Assembly: GCA_016463365.1 (NCBI GenBank)
Contig: JAEMRJ010000005.1
Coordinates: 1 to 45,556 of the forward strand
Length of the DNA stretch: 45,556 nt
DNA from: Thermoleophilaceae bacterium
GTDB taxonomy: Bacteria; Actinomycetota; Thermoleophilia; Solirubrobacterales; JACPNS01
Direction of reading: 5' to 3'
The notes beneath the pieces are model-generated. The model searched no databases. It worked only from the letters and a program-made list of their open reading frames with translations, and was not told the DNA's origin. This document shows positions 1 to 7,343 of this stretch, one piece after another; positions within the stretch are counted from its first letter, which is position 1; each line of letters begins with the position of its first letter. A program made the translations under genes and the position numbers.

Positions 1-618
1 ATCAAGGAGAACCCGGCTCCCGAGGCTTATCTGGTGCAGATCAACCCGCGCGTCACCAACGCGCTGCTGCACACGATGGGCTCGCCGATCGCGCACCTCG
101 AGATGGAGACCGGCAAGGCGATCCTCTTCGAGGGCGGCGACGGACTGCCGCTTGAGCACTTCGCGGTGACGTTCGAAGGCACGGTGAAGAAGGTCGAAGA
201 GAAAGCGCTTCCATTCGCAATCGGTGACGAGGTCATGGTCCACGTCGTCGAACCGCACATGTACGAGGACGACGCCGCGGTGGCCAAACTCGACCACTAC
301 ATCATCGCGATCAAGGGCGCGCTCGACCGCATCGGGACAAGGGCCCTGGTGCGCATCACGGACGTCGGCAGAAACGTCGCCCGTGCGGAGATCGCCGACG
401 ACGGACCGCCCAAGGGTGCGCGCAAGAAGCCGGCTGCGGCTGCCGCAAACGGCAAGCCTTCCGACGGAAATGACGCTTCGACTGAAAATGGCAACGACGA
501 CCAACTAGAATCCTCCGGAACTCGTGCCCCGCGCCGTCGAGGCAGCAGGGGTGGTCGAGGTCGATCACGTGCCAAGACTGGCACTGACGGGCCCGGCAAA
601 GAAGCTTCTGACAGTTAG
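1..618 (+). CDS. rng: Ribonuclease E/G family protein, C-terminal part (5' end outside window)
   Basis: The reading frame is open from base 1, so the gene starts upstream of the window. The first residues (IKENPAPEAYLVQINPRVTN) and the following segment about hydrophobic 'LEMETGKAILFEGGDGLPLEH' resemble the end of the Rne/Rng catalytic region. A small domain follows, with a GDEVMVHVVEP core, which may bind nucleic acid. The last ~65 residues are low complexity, first Lys/Ala-rich and then an Arg/Gly-rich tail (RRRGSRGGRGRSR) typical of RNA-binding tails. RNase E/G cuts single-stranded RNA in mRNA decay and rRNA maturation. The gene lies 16 bp before rplU, the usual actinobacterial order. The catalytic S1 and DNase I-like parts cannot be seen, so E versus G cannot be decided here. 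Confidence 0.8.
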   Translation: MKENPAPEAYLVQINPRVTNALLHTMGSPIAHLEMETGKAILFEGGDGLPLEHFAVTFEGTVKKVEEKALPFAIGDEVMVHVVEPHMYEDDAAVAKLDHYIIAIKGALDRIGTRALVRITDVGRNVARAEIADDGPPKGARKKPAAAAANGKPSDGNDASTENGNDDQLESSGTRAPRRRGSRGGRGRSRAKTGTDGPGKEASDS

Positions 619-634
619 AAAGACGTAGTGATCA

Positions 635-1030
635 ATGGCAGCTGCCACAAAACAAGAAACGTACGCAGTCGTCGAAGTTGGCGGCACTCAGCACCGTGTG
701 AGCGAGGGTGACTTCATTCTCGTCAACCGCATCTCCGACAAGGAAGGCGCGAAGGTTGCTCTGAAGCCGCTGATGCTGCGTGGCAAAGACGTCGTTCTCG
801 ACGCCAAGGGCCTCGAGAAGGTCAAGGTCGAGGCCACCATCCGTGGTCACGAGCGTGGCGACAAAATCCGCGTCTTCAAGTTCAAGCCCAAGCGTGGCTA
901 CAAGAAGACCCAGGGTCACCGCCAGGAGCTCACGCGCCTTGAAGTGACGAAGATCACCGGCGGCGCAACCGCTGCGGCGAAGAAGCCTGCAGCAGCCAAG
1001 CCGGCAGCCGAGAAGAAGGACGAGGAGTAG
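635..1030 (+). CDS. rplU: 50S ribosomal protein L21
   Basis: The 131-residue product has the L21 hallmarks: N-terminal [17 protein letters not shown], central [22 protein letters not shown], and the final LEVTKI strand. L21 binds 23S rRNA in the large subunit. Bacterial L21 is usually about 100-105 residues. The extra ~28 residues here are an Ala/Lys-rich C-terminal tail with four 'KPA'-like units, ending in EKKDEE. The ATG at 635 is the first start in frame. The gene is 4 bp from rpmA, so the two are co-transcribed, and the RNase gene just upstream may share the transcript. Confidence 0.97.
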   Translation: MAAATKQETYAVVEVGGTQHRVSEGDFILVNRISDKEGAKVALKPLMLRGKDVVLDAKGLEKVKVEATIRGHERGDKIRVFKFKPKRGYKKTQGHRQELTRLEVTKITGGATAAAKKPAAAKPAAEKKDEE

Positions 1031-1034
1031 AGCC

Positions 1035-1289
1035 ATGGCTCACAAAAAAGGTCTTGGATCAAGCAAGAACGGTCGCGATTCAAACGCCCAGCGCCTCGGC
1101 GTGAAGGTGTTCGCGGGACAGGTTGTCACCGGCGGCGAGATCATCGTTCGCCAGCGCGGCACGGTCTACAAGCCCGGCGAGGGCACCGGCATCGGTCGTG
1201 ACCACACGATCTACGCCGCCCGCGAAGGCATCGTGGACTTCTCGACCGGCCGTCGCGGCCGCGTCATCGCTGTCAACCCGGCTGAGTAG
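1035..1289 (+). CDS. rpmA: 50S ribosomal protein L27
   Basis: The 84-residue product begins [20 protein letters not shown] and contains [13 protein letters not shown] and [15 protein letters not shown], the diagnostic L27 segments. The N-terminus of L27 reaches the peptidyl-transferase centre. There is no cleavable N-terminal extension of the Firmicutes type, because the protein starts directly at MAHKKG. A GAGGAG Shine-Dalgarno overlaps the end of rplU, with the ATG close behind. Length is normal for the family. Confidence 0.98.
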   Translation: MAHKKGLGSSKNGRDSNAQRLGVKVFAGQVVTGGEIIVRQRGTVYKPGEGTGIGRDHTIYAAREGIVDFSTGRRGRVIAVNPAE

Positions 1290-1312
1290 ACCGCTACAGA
1301 GTCAAGTAAGCG

Positions 1313-1337
1313 CAACTGCTGGTCGATCTAGCAGTTG
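1313..1337 (+). other. Hairpin between rpmA and the Ig-like gene
   Basis: A perfect 8-bp inverted repeat, CAACTGCT (1313-1320) and AGCAGTTG (1330-1337), has a 9-nt loop. It ends right before the ATG at 1338 and 9 nt before the ATG at 1347. There is no T-run, so it is not a classical terminator. It could trim or protect the rpmA 3' end, or mask translation of the next gene. Confidence 0.4.
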
Positions 1338-1346
1338 ATGACTTGT

Positions 1347-2645
1347 ATGAAGACTCGCCTTCCGATCGCGCTCGCGGTCATTTCTGCGTTTCTCGCTTTC
1401 GCACCTTCGTCGATGGCCGCTCCGGGGGACGTCGAGTTCTATCCGGCCGGTCCCACGACGTACGTCAATGCGGCGCCGACGATCAACTGGGCCGCATACG
1501 GCGCGCTGTCCGGGGCGAACTGCCAGTTCTCCAAGCTGAGTCCGTCGGTGTCGACGCCGTTCGCCTCTGCTTCGTGCGCCGCTGCCGTCGCGAACGCGCC
1601 GACGATCGACAACTCATCCGCACCAGCCAGCGTCAGCTACGCCTGGGCGACCGCGCCGATGGTTTCGGGCGATGGCCACTACCGCGTCACATACAACCCT
1701 TTCTTCGTCTCGTTTCCGACGCTCACAGCAACTCGCGACTTCGTGGTCGACACCGTGAACCCGGTTGTCACGGCGAGTGCTCCCAACGGCATCACCACAG
1801 ACAACACGCCGCAGCTGGGCTACACGATTCAAGACGTCAATCCCGACCGGGCACTCTGCGCCGTCGATCCGGTCGAGCCGATCGACCCTCTGGTCTTCGC
1901 CGGCTTCAGCGCGTGCCCAACGAGTCCGTACTCGACCCCGGCACTTTCGGACGGTGACCACAAGTTCTTCGTTGTCAGTCAGGACAAAGTCGGCAACTTC
2001 GGGTATGCGCTCCGGACCTTCTCGGTCGATGCGAACGGCCCGGTGATCAGCGTGACCGGACTCACTGCTGGCGAGGTGCTGACGACGGCCTGGGCACCCC
2101 TGGGCGTCAGTGCGTCGGACGCGGGGACCGGCGTCGAGAGCACGACCTGCGCCTACGACGGCAACGCGCCGACCAGCTGCAGCGACTCCAACTTTCTCAA
2201 CGCCCCGCTCGAGGACGGCGCGCACACGCTCTACGTCGTCGCCACCGACACCGCCGGAAATATCAGCCGCGTCACGATCAGCTTCTCAATCGACACGACC
2301 GGTGGGCTCAAGCAGGGGCTGATCGCGCCAAGGACGGCGAAGTTCGCGGCGAAGAGCGGGAAGCTCAGCGGTGGCAAGTTCGCAACGACGTTCACAGTCA
2401 GCTTCGCCCTGCCGACGGGCGCCCCAGCTACCGCGTGCAGCGGCAGCGCAAAGATCAACGTGCTGCTCAAGAAGAAGCAGATCGGCTCGGCGGGCGCGAA
2501 GTTCAAGTTGTCTGCCGGGAAGTGCGTTGCCACCGGCAGGACCAAGCTTTCGAAGAAGTTCAAGGGCAAGAAGCTCTCGATCGGGTTCGCCTACAAGAGC
2601 GGGCCGATCAAGGCGTTCACGCTCTACGGCAGCGGCAAGCTGTAG
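1347..2645 (+). CDS. Secreted protein with two Ig-like repeats, function unknown
   Basis: A 432-residue protein with a classic signal peptide: MKTRLP, a hydrophobic core, then cleavage near SSMA-AP. Two related Ig-like repeats are visible, ending LSDGDHKFFVVSQDKVGN (about residue 210) and LEDGAHTLYVVATDTAGN (about residue 300), each followed by a (F)S(V/I)D strand. Such repeats are common in exported proteins of soil actinomycetes. The last ~110 residues form a Lys/Gly-rich, beta-type domain with two Cys that may form a disulfide. I recognise no catalytic motif, so a surface or adhesion role is only inferred. ATGs at 1338 and 1347 and a TTG at 1335 are all possible. I chose 1347 because it gives the best signal peptide; none has a good Shine-Dalgarno. 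The gene interrupts the usual rpmA-obg adjacency. Confidence 0.75.
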   Translation: MKTRLPIALAVISAFLAFAPSSMAAPGDVEFYPAGPTTYVNAAPTINWAAYGALSGANCQFSKLSPSVSTPFASASCAAAVANAPTIDNSSAPASVSYAWATAPMVSGDGHYRVTYNPFFVSFPTLTATRDFVVDTVNPVVTASAPNGITTDNTPQLGYTIQDVNPDRALCAVDPVEPIDPLVFAGFSACPTSPYSTPALSDGDHKFFVVSQDKVGNFGYALRTFSVDANGPVISVTGLTAGEVLTTAWAPLGVSASDAGTGVESTTCAYDGNAPTSCSDSNFLNAPLEDGAHTLYVVATDTAGNISRVTISFSIDTTGGLKQGLIAPRTAKFAAKSGKLSGGKFATTFTVSFALPTGAPATACSGSAKINVLLKKKQIGSAGAKFKLSAGKCVATGRTKLSKKFKGKKLSIGFAYKSGPIKAFTLYGSGKL

Positions 2646-2650
2646 CCACA

Positions 2651-2656
2651 TAACAT
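2651..2656 (+). promoter_or_regulatory. -10 element for obg (leaderless type)
   Basis: TAACAT ends 6 nt before the GTG start of obg, so the transcript would begin at or next to the start codon. No convincing -35 is seen. It belongs to the repeated TANNNT pattern in this window. Confidence 0.45.
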
Positions 2657-2662
2657 CAGTCC

Positions 2663-3976
2663 GTGTTCTACGACCACGTGAAATTTCGCGTGATCGCCGG
2701 TCGCGGTGGCAACGGGTCTGTTTCCTTCAGGCGCGAAGCGCACGTGCCCAAAGGCGGTCCTGACGGCGGTGACGGAGGTCACGGCGGCAACGTTGTGGTC
2801 GTCTGTGACGGCTCGCTGCGCGATCTGCAGCAGTACCGCGGGCGTACGGAGTTCAAGGGCGACCACGGTCACCACGGCGAGGGCAACCGCCGACACGGCG
2901 CAACCGGCGAGATCCTCGAGCTTCGCGTTCCGCCGGGAACGCGCGTGACGCGCGCCGACGGATCGATCGAGGCAGAGCTCAACGAGCCCGGCGAGCGCGT
3001 GATCGTTGCGCGCGGCGGAACGGGCGGCCGCGGCAACAAGCAGTTTGCGACCAGCACGCAACAGGCGCCGCGCTTTTCTGAATCGGGCCTGCCGGGCGAA
3101 GAGGTCGACATTGACCTGCGCCTTCGGTTGCTGGCTGACGCCGGCCTCGTAGGGCTCCCCAACGCAGGTAAGTCTTCATTGCTCGACCGGATGACCGCAG
3201 CTGCGCCGAAGATCGCCAACTATCCCTTCACCACGCTTGAGCCCGTGCTCGGAACGCTCGACGCCGAAGATCGTCAGCTTGTGCTTGTGGACATCCCCGG
3301 ACTGATCGAGGGCGCGCACGAGGGGGCCGGCCTCGGCCACGACTTTCTCGCTCACGTCGAGCGCTGCAAGCTCCTGGTGCACGTGCTTGATCTTGCGCCG
3401 CTCGACGACTCGGATCCAGTCGAGAATTTCGAGACGATCGAGAACGAGCTGGCAGAGCACGACGGGCGGCTCGCGAAGCTCCCGCGCATCCTCGCGCTCA
3501 GCAAGGCCGACCTGGTCGCGCCCGATGTCGGGGCGGCCGCGCTGGCCGAATGGAAGGAACGCCTGGGCGATCGCATGCTCGCCTACGTGCTCACGTCTTC
3601 GGCGACGCGCGAGGGTCTTGACGAGCTGCGTTCAGCAATCTTCAAGTTCGTCCCGGCCGAGGTCGAGGCGTCGCACTACATCCCCGGGGTCGGCGATCGA
3701 CCGGCGCCGGTGATCGATCGCCCTGAACACATCGTCTACAAGCCGGTCGACCGCGACGGCTTCGCGGTCGAAGAGACCGCGCCGCGCGTTTTTGCAGTCC
3801 GTGGCAAGGGCATCGAATTGCTGCTGGCGCGCTTTGATGTCGGCAACGACGAAGCGCTACGTCATGTCGAGCAGCGTCTTCGGTCGATCGGCGTCATCCG
3901 CGAGCTCGAACGCAAGGGTTTCGAGTCGGGCGACGAAATAGAGATCGCGGGCGAGCGTTTCGAGCTCGACATCTGA
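2663..3976 (+). CDS. obg: GTPase Obg/CgtA, 50S ribosome assembly factor
   Basis: 437 residues with the three Obg domains. The glycine-rich Obg fold (1-158) includes GGRGGNGSVSFRREAHVPKG-type and GGPDGGDGGHGG segments. The G domain has G1 GLPNAGKSS (164-172), G3 DIPGLIEGAHEGAGLGHDF (from 210) and G4 SKAD. The C-terminal OCT domain is from about 350 to 437. Obg binds GTP/GDP, acts in late 50S assembly and links to the stringent response. The start is GTG at 2663 and gives the exact family N-terminus (MFYDHVKF). The stop is 4 bp before the polysaccharide deacetylase gene, suggesting one transcript. Confidence 0.97.
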   Translation: MFYDHVKFRVIAGRGGNGSVSFRREAHVPKGGPDGGDGGHGGNVVVVCDGSLRDLQQYRGRTEFKGDHGHHGEGNRRHGATGEILELRVPPGTRVTRADGSIEAELNEPGERVIVARGGTGGRGNKQFATSTQQAPRFSESGLPGEEVDIDLRLRLLADAGLVGLPNAGKSSLLDRMTAAAPKIANYPFTTLEPVLGTLDAEDRQLVLVDIPGLIEGAHEGAGLGHDFLAHVERCKLLVHVLDLAPLDDSDPVENFETIENELAEHDGRLAKLPRILALSKADLVAPDVGAAALAEWKERLGDRMLAYVLTSSATREGLDELRSAIFKFVPAEVEASHYIPGVGDRPAPVIDRPEHIVYKPVDRDGFAVEETAPRVFAVRGKGIELLLARFDVGNDEALRHVEQRLRSIGVIRELERKGFESGDEIEIAGERFELDI

Positions 3977-3980
3977 TCGC

Positions 3981-4904
3981 ATGCGCAGAGACATGACCAG
4001 TGACGACCTGAAGCGATACTCGCCGCTTGCCGCGATCGTCGCCGTCTTCCTGATCGTTGTCATCGTGCTCCTCACCGGCGGGGGCGACGAGCAGTCAGCC
4101 GAGCAGTCCGTCGCCGAGAAGCCCGCAGCCAAGGCCGTCGCAAAACAGCCGATCGTCACGGCCGCAACCGGCGCGACAGCCGGCGTCACGCCGCAGTCGA
4201 CCGAAAAGGTGAGCGGCCCGCACGATGACCCCGTGCCGATCCTGATGTACCACGTGACCAAGGCCGCGCCGCCCGCCGGCACGCCGTATCCCGAACTGTG
4301 GGTGTCTCCCGCCGACTTCAAGGGGCAGATGAACTGGCTTGCCGACAACGGCTACACAGGGATCACGATGGCGCAGCTGTTCAACTACTGGGATGACGGC
4401 TTCAAGCTGCCGGAGAAGCCGGTGGTGATCTCATTTGACGACGGCTATCCGAGTCACGCGAAGACGGCGCGTCCCGTGCTGGCAGGGCACAAGTGGCCGG
4501 GCGTGCTTTTTCTGAAGCTGGGCAATGTCAACAATCCCGAATCCGGCCTGAGCGCCTCTCACGTGAAGTCGCTGCTGGCCAGCGGTTGGGAGCTCGGCTC
4601 GCACACGATCGATCACTCCGATCTGACGACGTTGTCGGCGAGCGAGTTGGAGGTTGAAGTGGCCGACTCGAAGGAACAGATCTCGGACAAGTTCGGCGTC
4701 CCGATCGAGTTTTTCTGTTATCCAGCCGGCAAGTTCGACGCCACGGTCGTGGCCGCCGTTGAGGCGGCCGGCTACAAAGGAGCGACCACGGTTCTGGACG
4801 GCCTGGCCACCCCGGACAAGCCGTACGAGCTGAAGCGAATCCGCATCAACGGCAACGACGGGGTCGACGGCTTCGCCTCAAAGCTGCGCGCGGCCGAGCA
4901 GTAG
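3981..4904 (+). CDS. Membrane-anchored polysaccharide deacetylase family protein
   Basis: 307 residues. A single N-terminal membrane segment (about 14-32) is followed by a ~50-residue Ala/Glu/Lys linker, then a NodB-type domain. Metal-binding motif 1 is SFDDGYPSH (151-159), motif 2 is SHTIDH (207-212), and CYPAGKFD (246-253) fits motif 3. The family (carbohydrate esterase 4) removes N-acetyl groups from peptidoglycan or other amino-sugar polymers using a divalent metal held by Asp and two His. The topology places the catalytic domain outside the membrane, so cell-wall modification is the likely job. It lies between obg (4-bp gap) and proB (10-bp gap). The substrate cannot be read from sequence. 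Confidence 0.88.
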   Translation: MRRDMTSDDLKRYSPLAAIVAVFLIVVIVLLTGGGDEQSAEQSVAEKPAAKAVAKQPIVTAATGATAGVTPQSTEKVSGPHDDPVPILMYHVTKAAPPAGTPYPELWVSPADFKGQMNWLADNGYTGITMAQLFNYWDDGFKLPEKPVVISFDDGYPSHAKTARPVLAGHKWPGVLFLKLGNVNNPESGLSASHVKSLLASGWELGSHTIDHSDLTTLSASELEVEVADSKEQISDKFGVPIEFFCYPAGKFDATVVAAVEAAGYKGATTVLDGLATPDKPYELKRIRINGNDGVDGFASKLRAAEQ

Positions 4905-4907
4905 GTT
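4902..4907 (+). promoter_or_regulatory. -10 element for proB (leaderless type)
   Basis: TAGGTT overlaps the stop codon of the deacetylase gene and ends 7 nt before the proB ATG. This predicts a leaderless proB mRNA in addition to read-through from upstream. No clear -35 is seen. Confidence 0.45.
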
Positions 4908-4914
4908 TACCGCC

Positions 4915-6015
4915 ATGTCCGTAGTGATCAAAATTGGCTCTAACGTGGCGACCGACGAGAGCGGCGCGATGCGCCAGGACATCGTCGAGTCCCTCGTGGC
5001 GCAGGCCGCGGAGCTGCACAAGGCCGGCACCGATGTGGTGATGGTGACCAGCGGCGCGATCTCGCGCGGCATCCAGCTGCTCGGGCTGCCGGGCCGCCCG
5101 ACGGCGATGGCCGAGCTTCAGGCGTCCTCTGCAGTCGGCCAGGGCCAGGTCTACTCGGCATACGACAATCTTTTTGAGTCGCATGGAATTGCCACCGGGC
5201 AGATCCTGCTGACCGCGACCGACTTCTCGACGCGCTCCACGTATGTGAATGCCAAACAGACGCTGCGCACTTTGCTCGACTGGCACGTCGTGCCCGTGAT
5301 CAACGAGAACGACACGACGGCGACTGACGAGATCACCTTCGGCGACAACGACTTTCTCGCAGCGCAGGTGGCAATCCTCGTGGGCGCGCGGCGGCTCGTG
5401 CTCGCGACTGACATCGACGCGCTCTACACGGCCGATCCGGGCAAGGACTCGGCGGCCGAGCGCGTCGCGACGGTCGACGATTTCTCCGAGCTCGACGGCA
5501 TGGCGATCGGCGGCTCGGCCAGCGCGATCGGCTCTGGTGGCATGCGCTCAAAGGTCCGCGCAGCAGAGATCGCAACGGCCGGCGGGATCGAAGTGGTGGT
5601 CTGTGGCGGCAAGAAGGCGGGCGCTGTCGCGCGCGCGGCTGCCGGCGACACGGGGGAGGGCACGCACTTTGCTGCGCATCCGCAACCGCAGAGCAGCTTC
5701 AAACTCTGGATCCGCTACGCCAAGGAGGCCAGCGGCACGCTGTCTGTGGACGCCGGAGCCGGGCGCGCTCTGCGCGAGAAGGGCACGAGCCTGCTGCCGG
5801 TCGGCATCGCCGAAGTGTCGGGCGATTTCGCGGCCGGTGACGCGATCGAAATCTTTGTCAACGGTGGCGGCGAACAGCCGATAGGTAAAGGAATTGTCAA
5901 TTACAGCTCCGACGAGCTGCGCAGGATCAAAGGGCTAAAGTCGGAAGCAGTTCAAGATCTGATGCCGCACGCCACCGACGAGGCGGTTCATCGCGACAAC
6001 CTGGTGCTCACCTAG
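4915..6015 (+). CDS. proB: Glutamate 5-kinase
   Basis: 366 residues. The amino-acid kinase domain begins VIKIGSNVATDESG and contains VTSGAISRGIQLLGL, NENDTTATDEITFGDND (substrate site) and the ATP-site stretch LVLATDIDALYTADP. A C-terminal PUA domain follows from about residue 270 (SGTLSVDAGAGRALREKGTS). The enzyme phosphorylates glutamate to gamma-glutamyl phosphate, the first and feedback-regulated step of proline synthesis. Length is normal for the PUA-containing form. The next enzyme, proA, is 2.7 kb downstream rather than adjacent, because three other genes lie between. Confidence 0.97.
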   Translation: MSVVIKIGSNVATDESGAMRQDIVESLVAQAAELHKAGTDVVMVTSGAISRGIQLLGLPGRPTAMAELQASSAVGQGQVYSAYDNLFESHGIATGQILLTATDFSTRSTYVNAKQTLRTLLDWHVVPVINENDTTATDEITFGDNDFLAAQVAILVGARRLVLATDIDALYTADPGKDSAAERVATVDDFSELDGMAIGGSASAIGSGGMRSKVRAAEIATAGGIEVVVCGGKKAGAVARAAAGDTGEGTHFAAHPQPQSSFKLWIRYAKEASGTLSVDAGAGRALREKGTSLLPVGIAEVSGDFAAGDAIEIFVNGGGEQPIGKGIVNYSSDELRRIKGLKSEAVQDLMPHATDEAVHRDNLVLT

Positions 6016-6510
6016 ATGAACAACGAACCCGAAATGACATCCGCCGAGGACTTCGACGGCACGACGATCAACGCGAGCACCGACTACGAGATCCGCGAGC
6101 TCACCACGAGCCAGTCGGACATCGACAGGATCTACCCGATCCTCCATCAGCTGCGCGATCACCTTTCCAAGGACGATTTCGCCGAGCGGTACGTCGAAAC
6201 GTTTGAAGGCTCGAACTACCGCGTCATCGGCGTGATGGTCGGCGAAGAGCTGCGCGCGATAGCCGGCTTCCGTTTTCTCCTGAACATGGCGCTGGGCAAC
6301 GCGCTCTACATCGATGACCTGGTCGTGGGTTCCGAGTGGCGCTCAGAGGGCTACGGCGCTGCGCTGGTCAAGTACCTGGAAGGTGTGGCGATTGCGATCG
6401 GCGTGGACGCGATCCGCCTGGACTCTGCCGTCCACCGCCTGGACGCCCACCGCTTCTACGAGCGCGAGGGCTTCTACTTCTATTCGAAGCACTTCGTGCG
6501 CGAGCTCTAG
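6016..6510 (+). CDS. GNAT-family N-acetyltransferase
   Basis: 164 residues. The start codon directly follows the proB stop with no gap, so it is translationally linked to proB. The acetyl-CoA binding motif A is present as VGSEWRSEGYGAALVKYLE, with RxxGxG at 109-114. The typical last strand is RFYEREGFYFYSKHFVREL. The N-terminal ~25 residues are acidic and probably flexible. The family transfers acetyl from acetyl-CoA to amines. The substrate is unknown, and a link to proline metabolism is only suggested by position. Confidence 0.85.
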   Translation: MNNEPEMTSAEDFDGTTINASTDYEIRELTTSQSDIDRIYPILHQLRDHLSKDDFAERYVETFEGSNYRVIGVMVGEELRAIAGFRFLLNMALGNALYIDDLVVGSEWRSEGYGAALVKYLEGVAIAIGVDAIRLDSAVHRLDAHRFYEREGFYFYSKHFVREL

Positions 6511-7085
6511 CCGAATCTCTTTCTGGCCGCGGCCCTCGCCACTCGCACCTTTTCGGTGTCGTTGAAGAACTCGATGTAGTTGTCCCTTCCGCCGAAGGCC
6601 TTCAGCGGGATCGTTGCATCTATGAAAGGGTCGCGGATTTCGCCTGTGTAGATGGCGTGGGTGCTGTTGGTTGTGCGGGCGGTGGCGTCCGGGTTGAGGT
6701 GGATGTAGGCCATGACGTTGATGATGTCGTCGCCGCCCTGGACGCGTCGAGCTTTGAAGGGTGCTTCGAAGACCGGGCCGGTCTGCTGATGGCGGTCGTT
6801 GAAGTAGGCGGCGTAGCTGATCTTTGTGGCAGTGATGATGCGGCTGGTGGCGTCGCCACGGCTGCCGTTCTGAGTGAAGAGGTGCTGGTGGTTGCGAAGG
6901 CTTGCCGTGGCGAGGAGCTTTGGACGCTCCTTGGCCGGGGCGCGGTTGATCATTCGGCGCAGGGTTGCGTGGAACTGGTCGTGGTCTTTGCGGTCGAGGA
7001 AGATCGGTTTGCGGTTGTGGCCGCGGAGCTGGGAGTGGATCAGTTGGTTCGGGCGGTAGTTGCGTTGGCGGTATTTGGAGGCCAT
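6507..7085 (-). CDS. REP-associated tyrosine transposase (RAYT), IS200-like
   Basis: 192 residues, an IS200/IS605-like Y1 transposase domain. Family landmarks are the N-terminal 'RPNQLIHSQLRGHNRKPIF' strand, the HUH metal site as NHQH (65-68; most relatives have NHxH), the YAAYFNDRH segment (91-99) and YIHLNP (127-132). RAYTs are single-copy, domesticated relatives of IS200 transposases. They bind and cut palindromic REP sequences as single-stranded DNA. The last codons overlap the GNAT gene end by 4 bp (convergent). A large nested palindrome lies 100-200 bp upstream of the start (7185-7281) and a smaller hairpin at 7102-7120, as expected for a RAYT locus. The frame looks intact. Confidence 0.88.
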   Translation of the reverse strand: MASKYRQRNYRPNQLIHSQLRGHNRKPIFLDRKDHDQFHATLRRMINRAPAKERPKLLATASLRNHQHLFTQNGSRGDATSRIITATKISYAAYFNDRHQQTGPVFEAPFKARRVQGGDDIINVMAYIHLNPDATARTTNSTHAIYTGEIRDPFIDATIPLKAFGGRDNYIEFFNDTEKVRVARAAARKRFG

Positions 7086-7101
7086 GCTTCTTTAAGGGTT
7101 T

Positions 7102-7120
7102 GGGTGAGGAAGATTCACCC
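7102..7120 (+). repeat. Short hairpin upstream of the RAYT start
   Basis: GGGTGA (7102-7107) and TCACCC (7115-7120) form a 6-bp stem with a 7-nt loop, 17 bp from the RAYT start codon. It may be part of the promoter/leader or a minimal REP-like palindrome recognised by the transposase. Confidence 0.35.
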
Positions 7121-7184
7121 TGCCTGTTTGAGGTATTTGTCATCGATAAAGGGGTGGACACGCGACGCTTGGTGGGCAGGTCTG

Positions 7185-7281
7185 CGCAAATTGCGGGAAA
7201 GTTTGTGGCGGATGCAACACTGCCTTGGCACCTGGTGCCAAGGCAGTGCAACAACGGATACAAACTTCCGCGCAAATTGCG
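7185..7281 (+). repeat. Nested palindromic REP-like element next to RAYT
   Basis: The core is a perfect 15-bp inverted repeat: CACTGCCTTGGCACC (7218-7232), one T, then its complement (7234-7248). Around it are outer arms that also pair: AAGTTTGT (7199-7206) with ACAAACTT (7260-7267), and CGCAAATTGCG at both 7185-7195 and 7271-7281. That outer unit is itself almost self-complementary, so it reads as both a direct and an inverted repeat. The whole can fold as a long cruciform of ~97 nt. It lies upstream of the RAYT gene and before the start of the next plus-strand gene. RAYTs are known to act on such elements, but target identity here is an inference. Confidence 0.7.
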
Positions 7282-7343
7282 GCTTTCAACCAAACTCCAG
7301 GAACACACGCAACCCCACGGGCATCAACGTGTTCCAACCACCA

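Noticed and set aside
6343..7308. Minus-strand 321-codon open frame
   Set aside because: It is out of frame over the RAYT gene, rich in Pro/Arg/His, and starts in the palindrome; a GC-rich shadow.
6336..7343. Plus-strand extension of the 7344 gene by 336 codons
   Set aside because: It is antisense to the RAYT and GNAT genes, and its sequence is low-complexity Val/Gly-rich. The true protein begins with a signal peptide at 7344.
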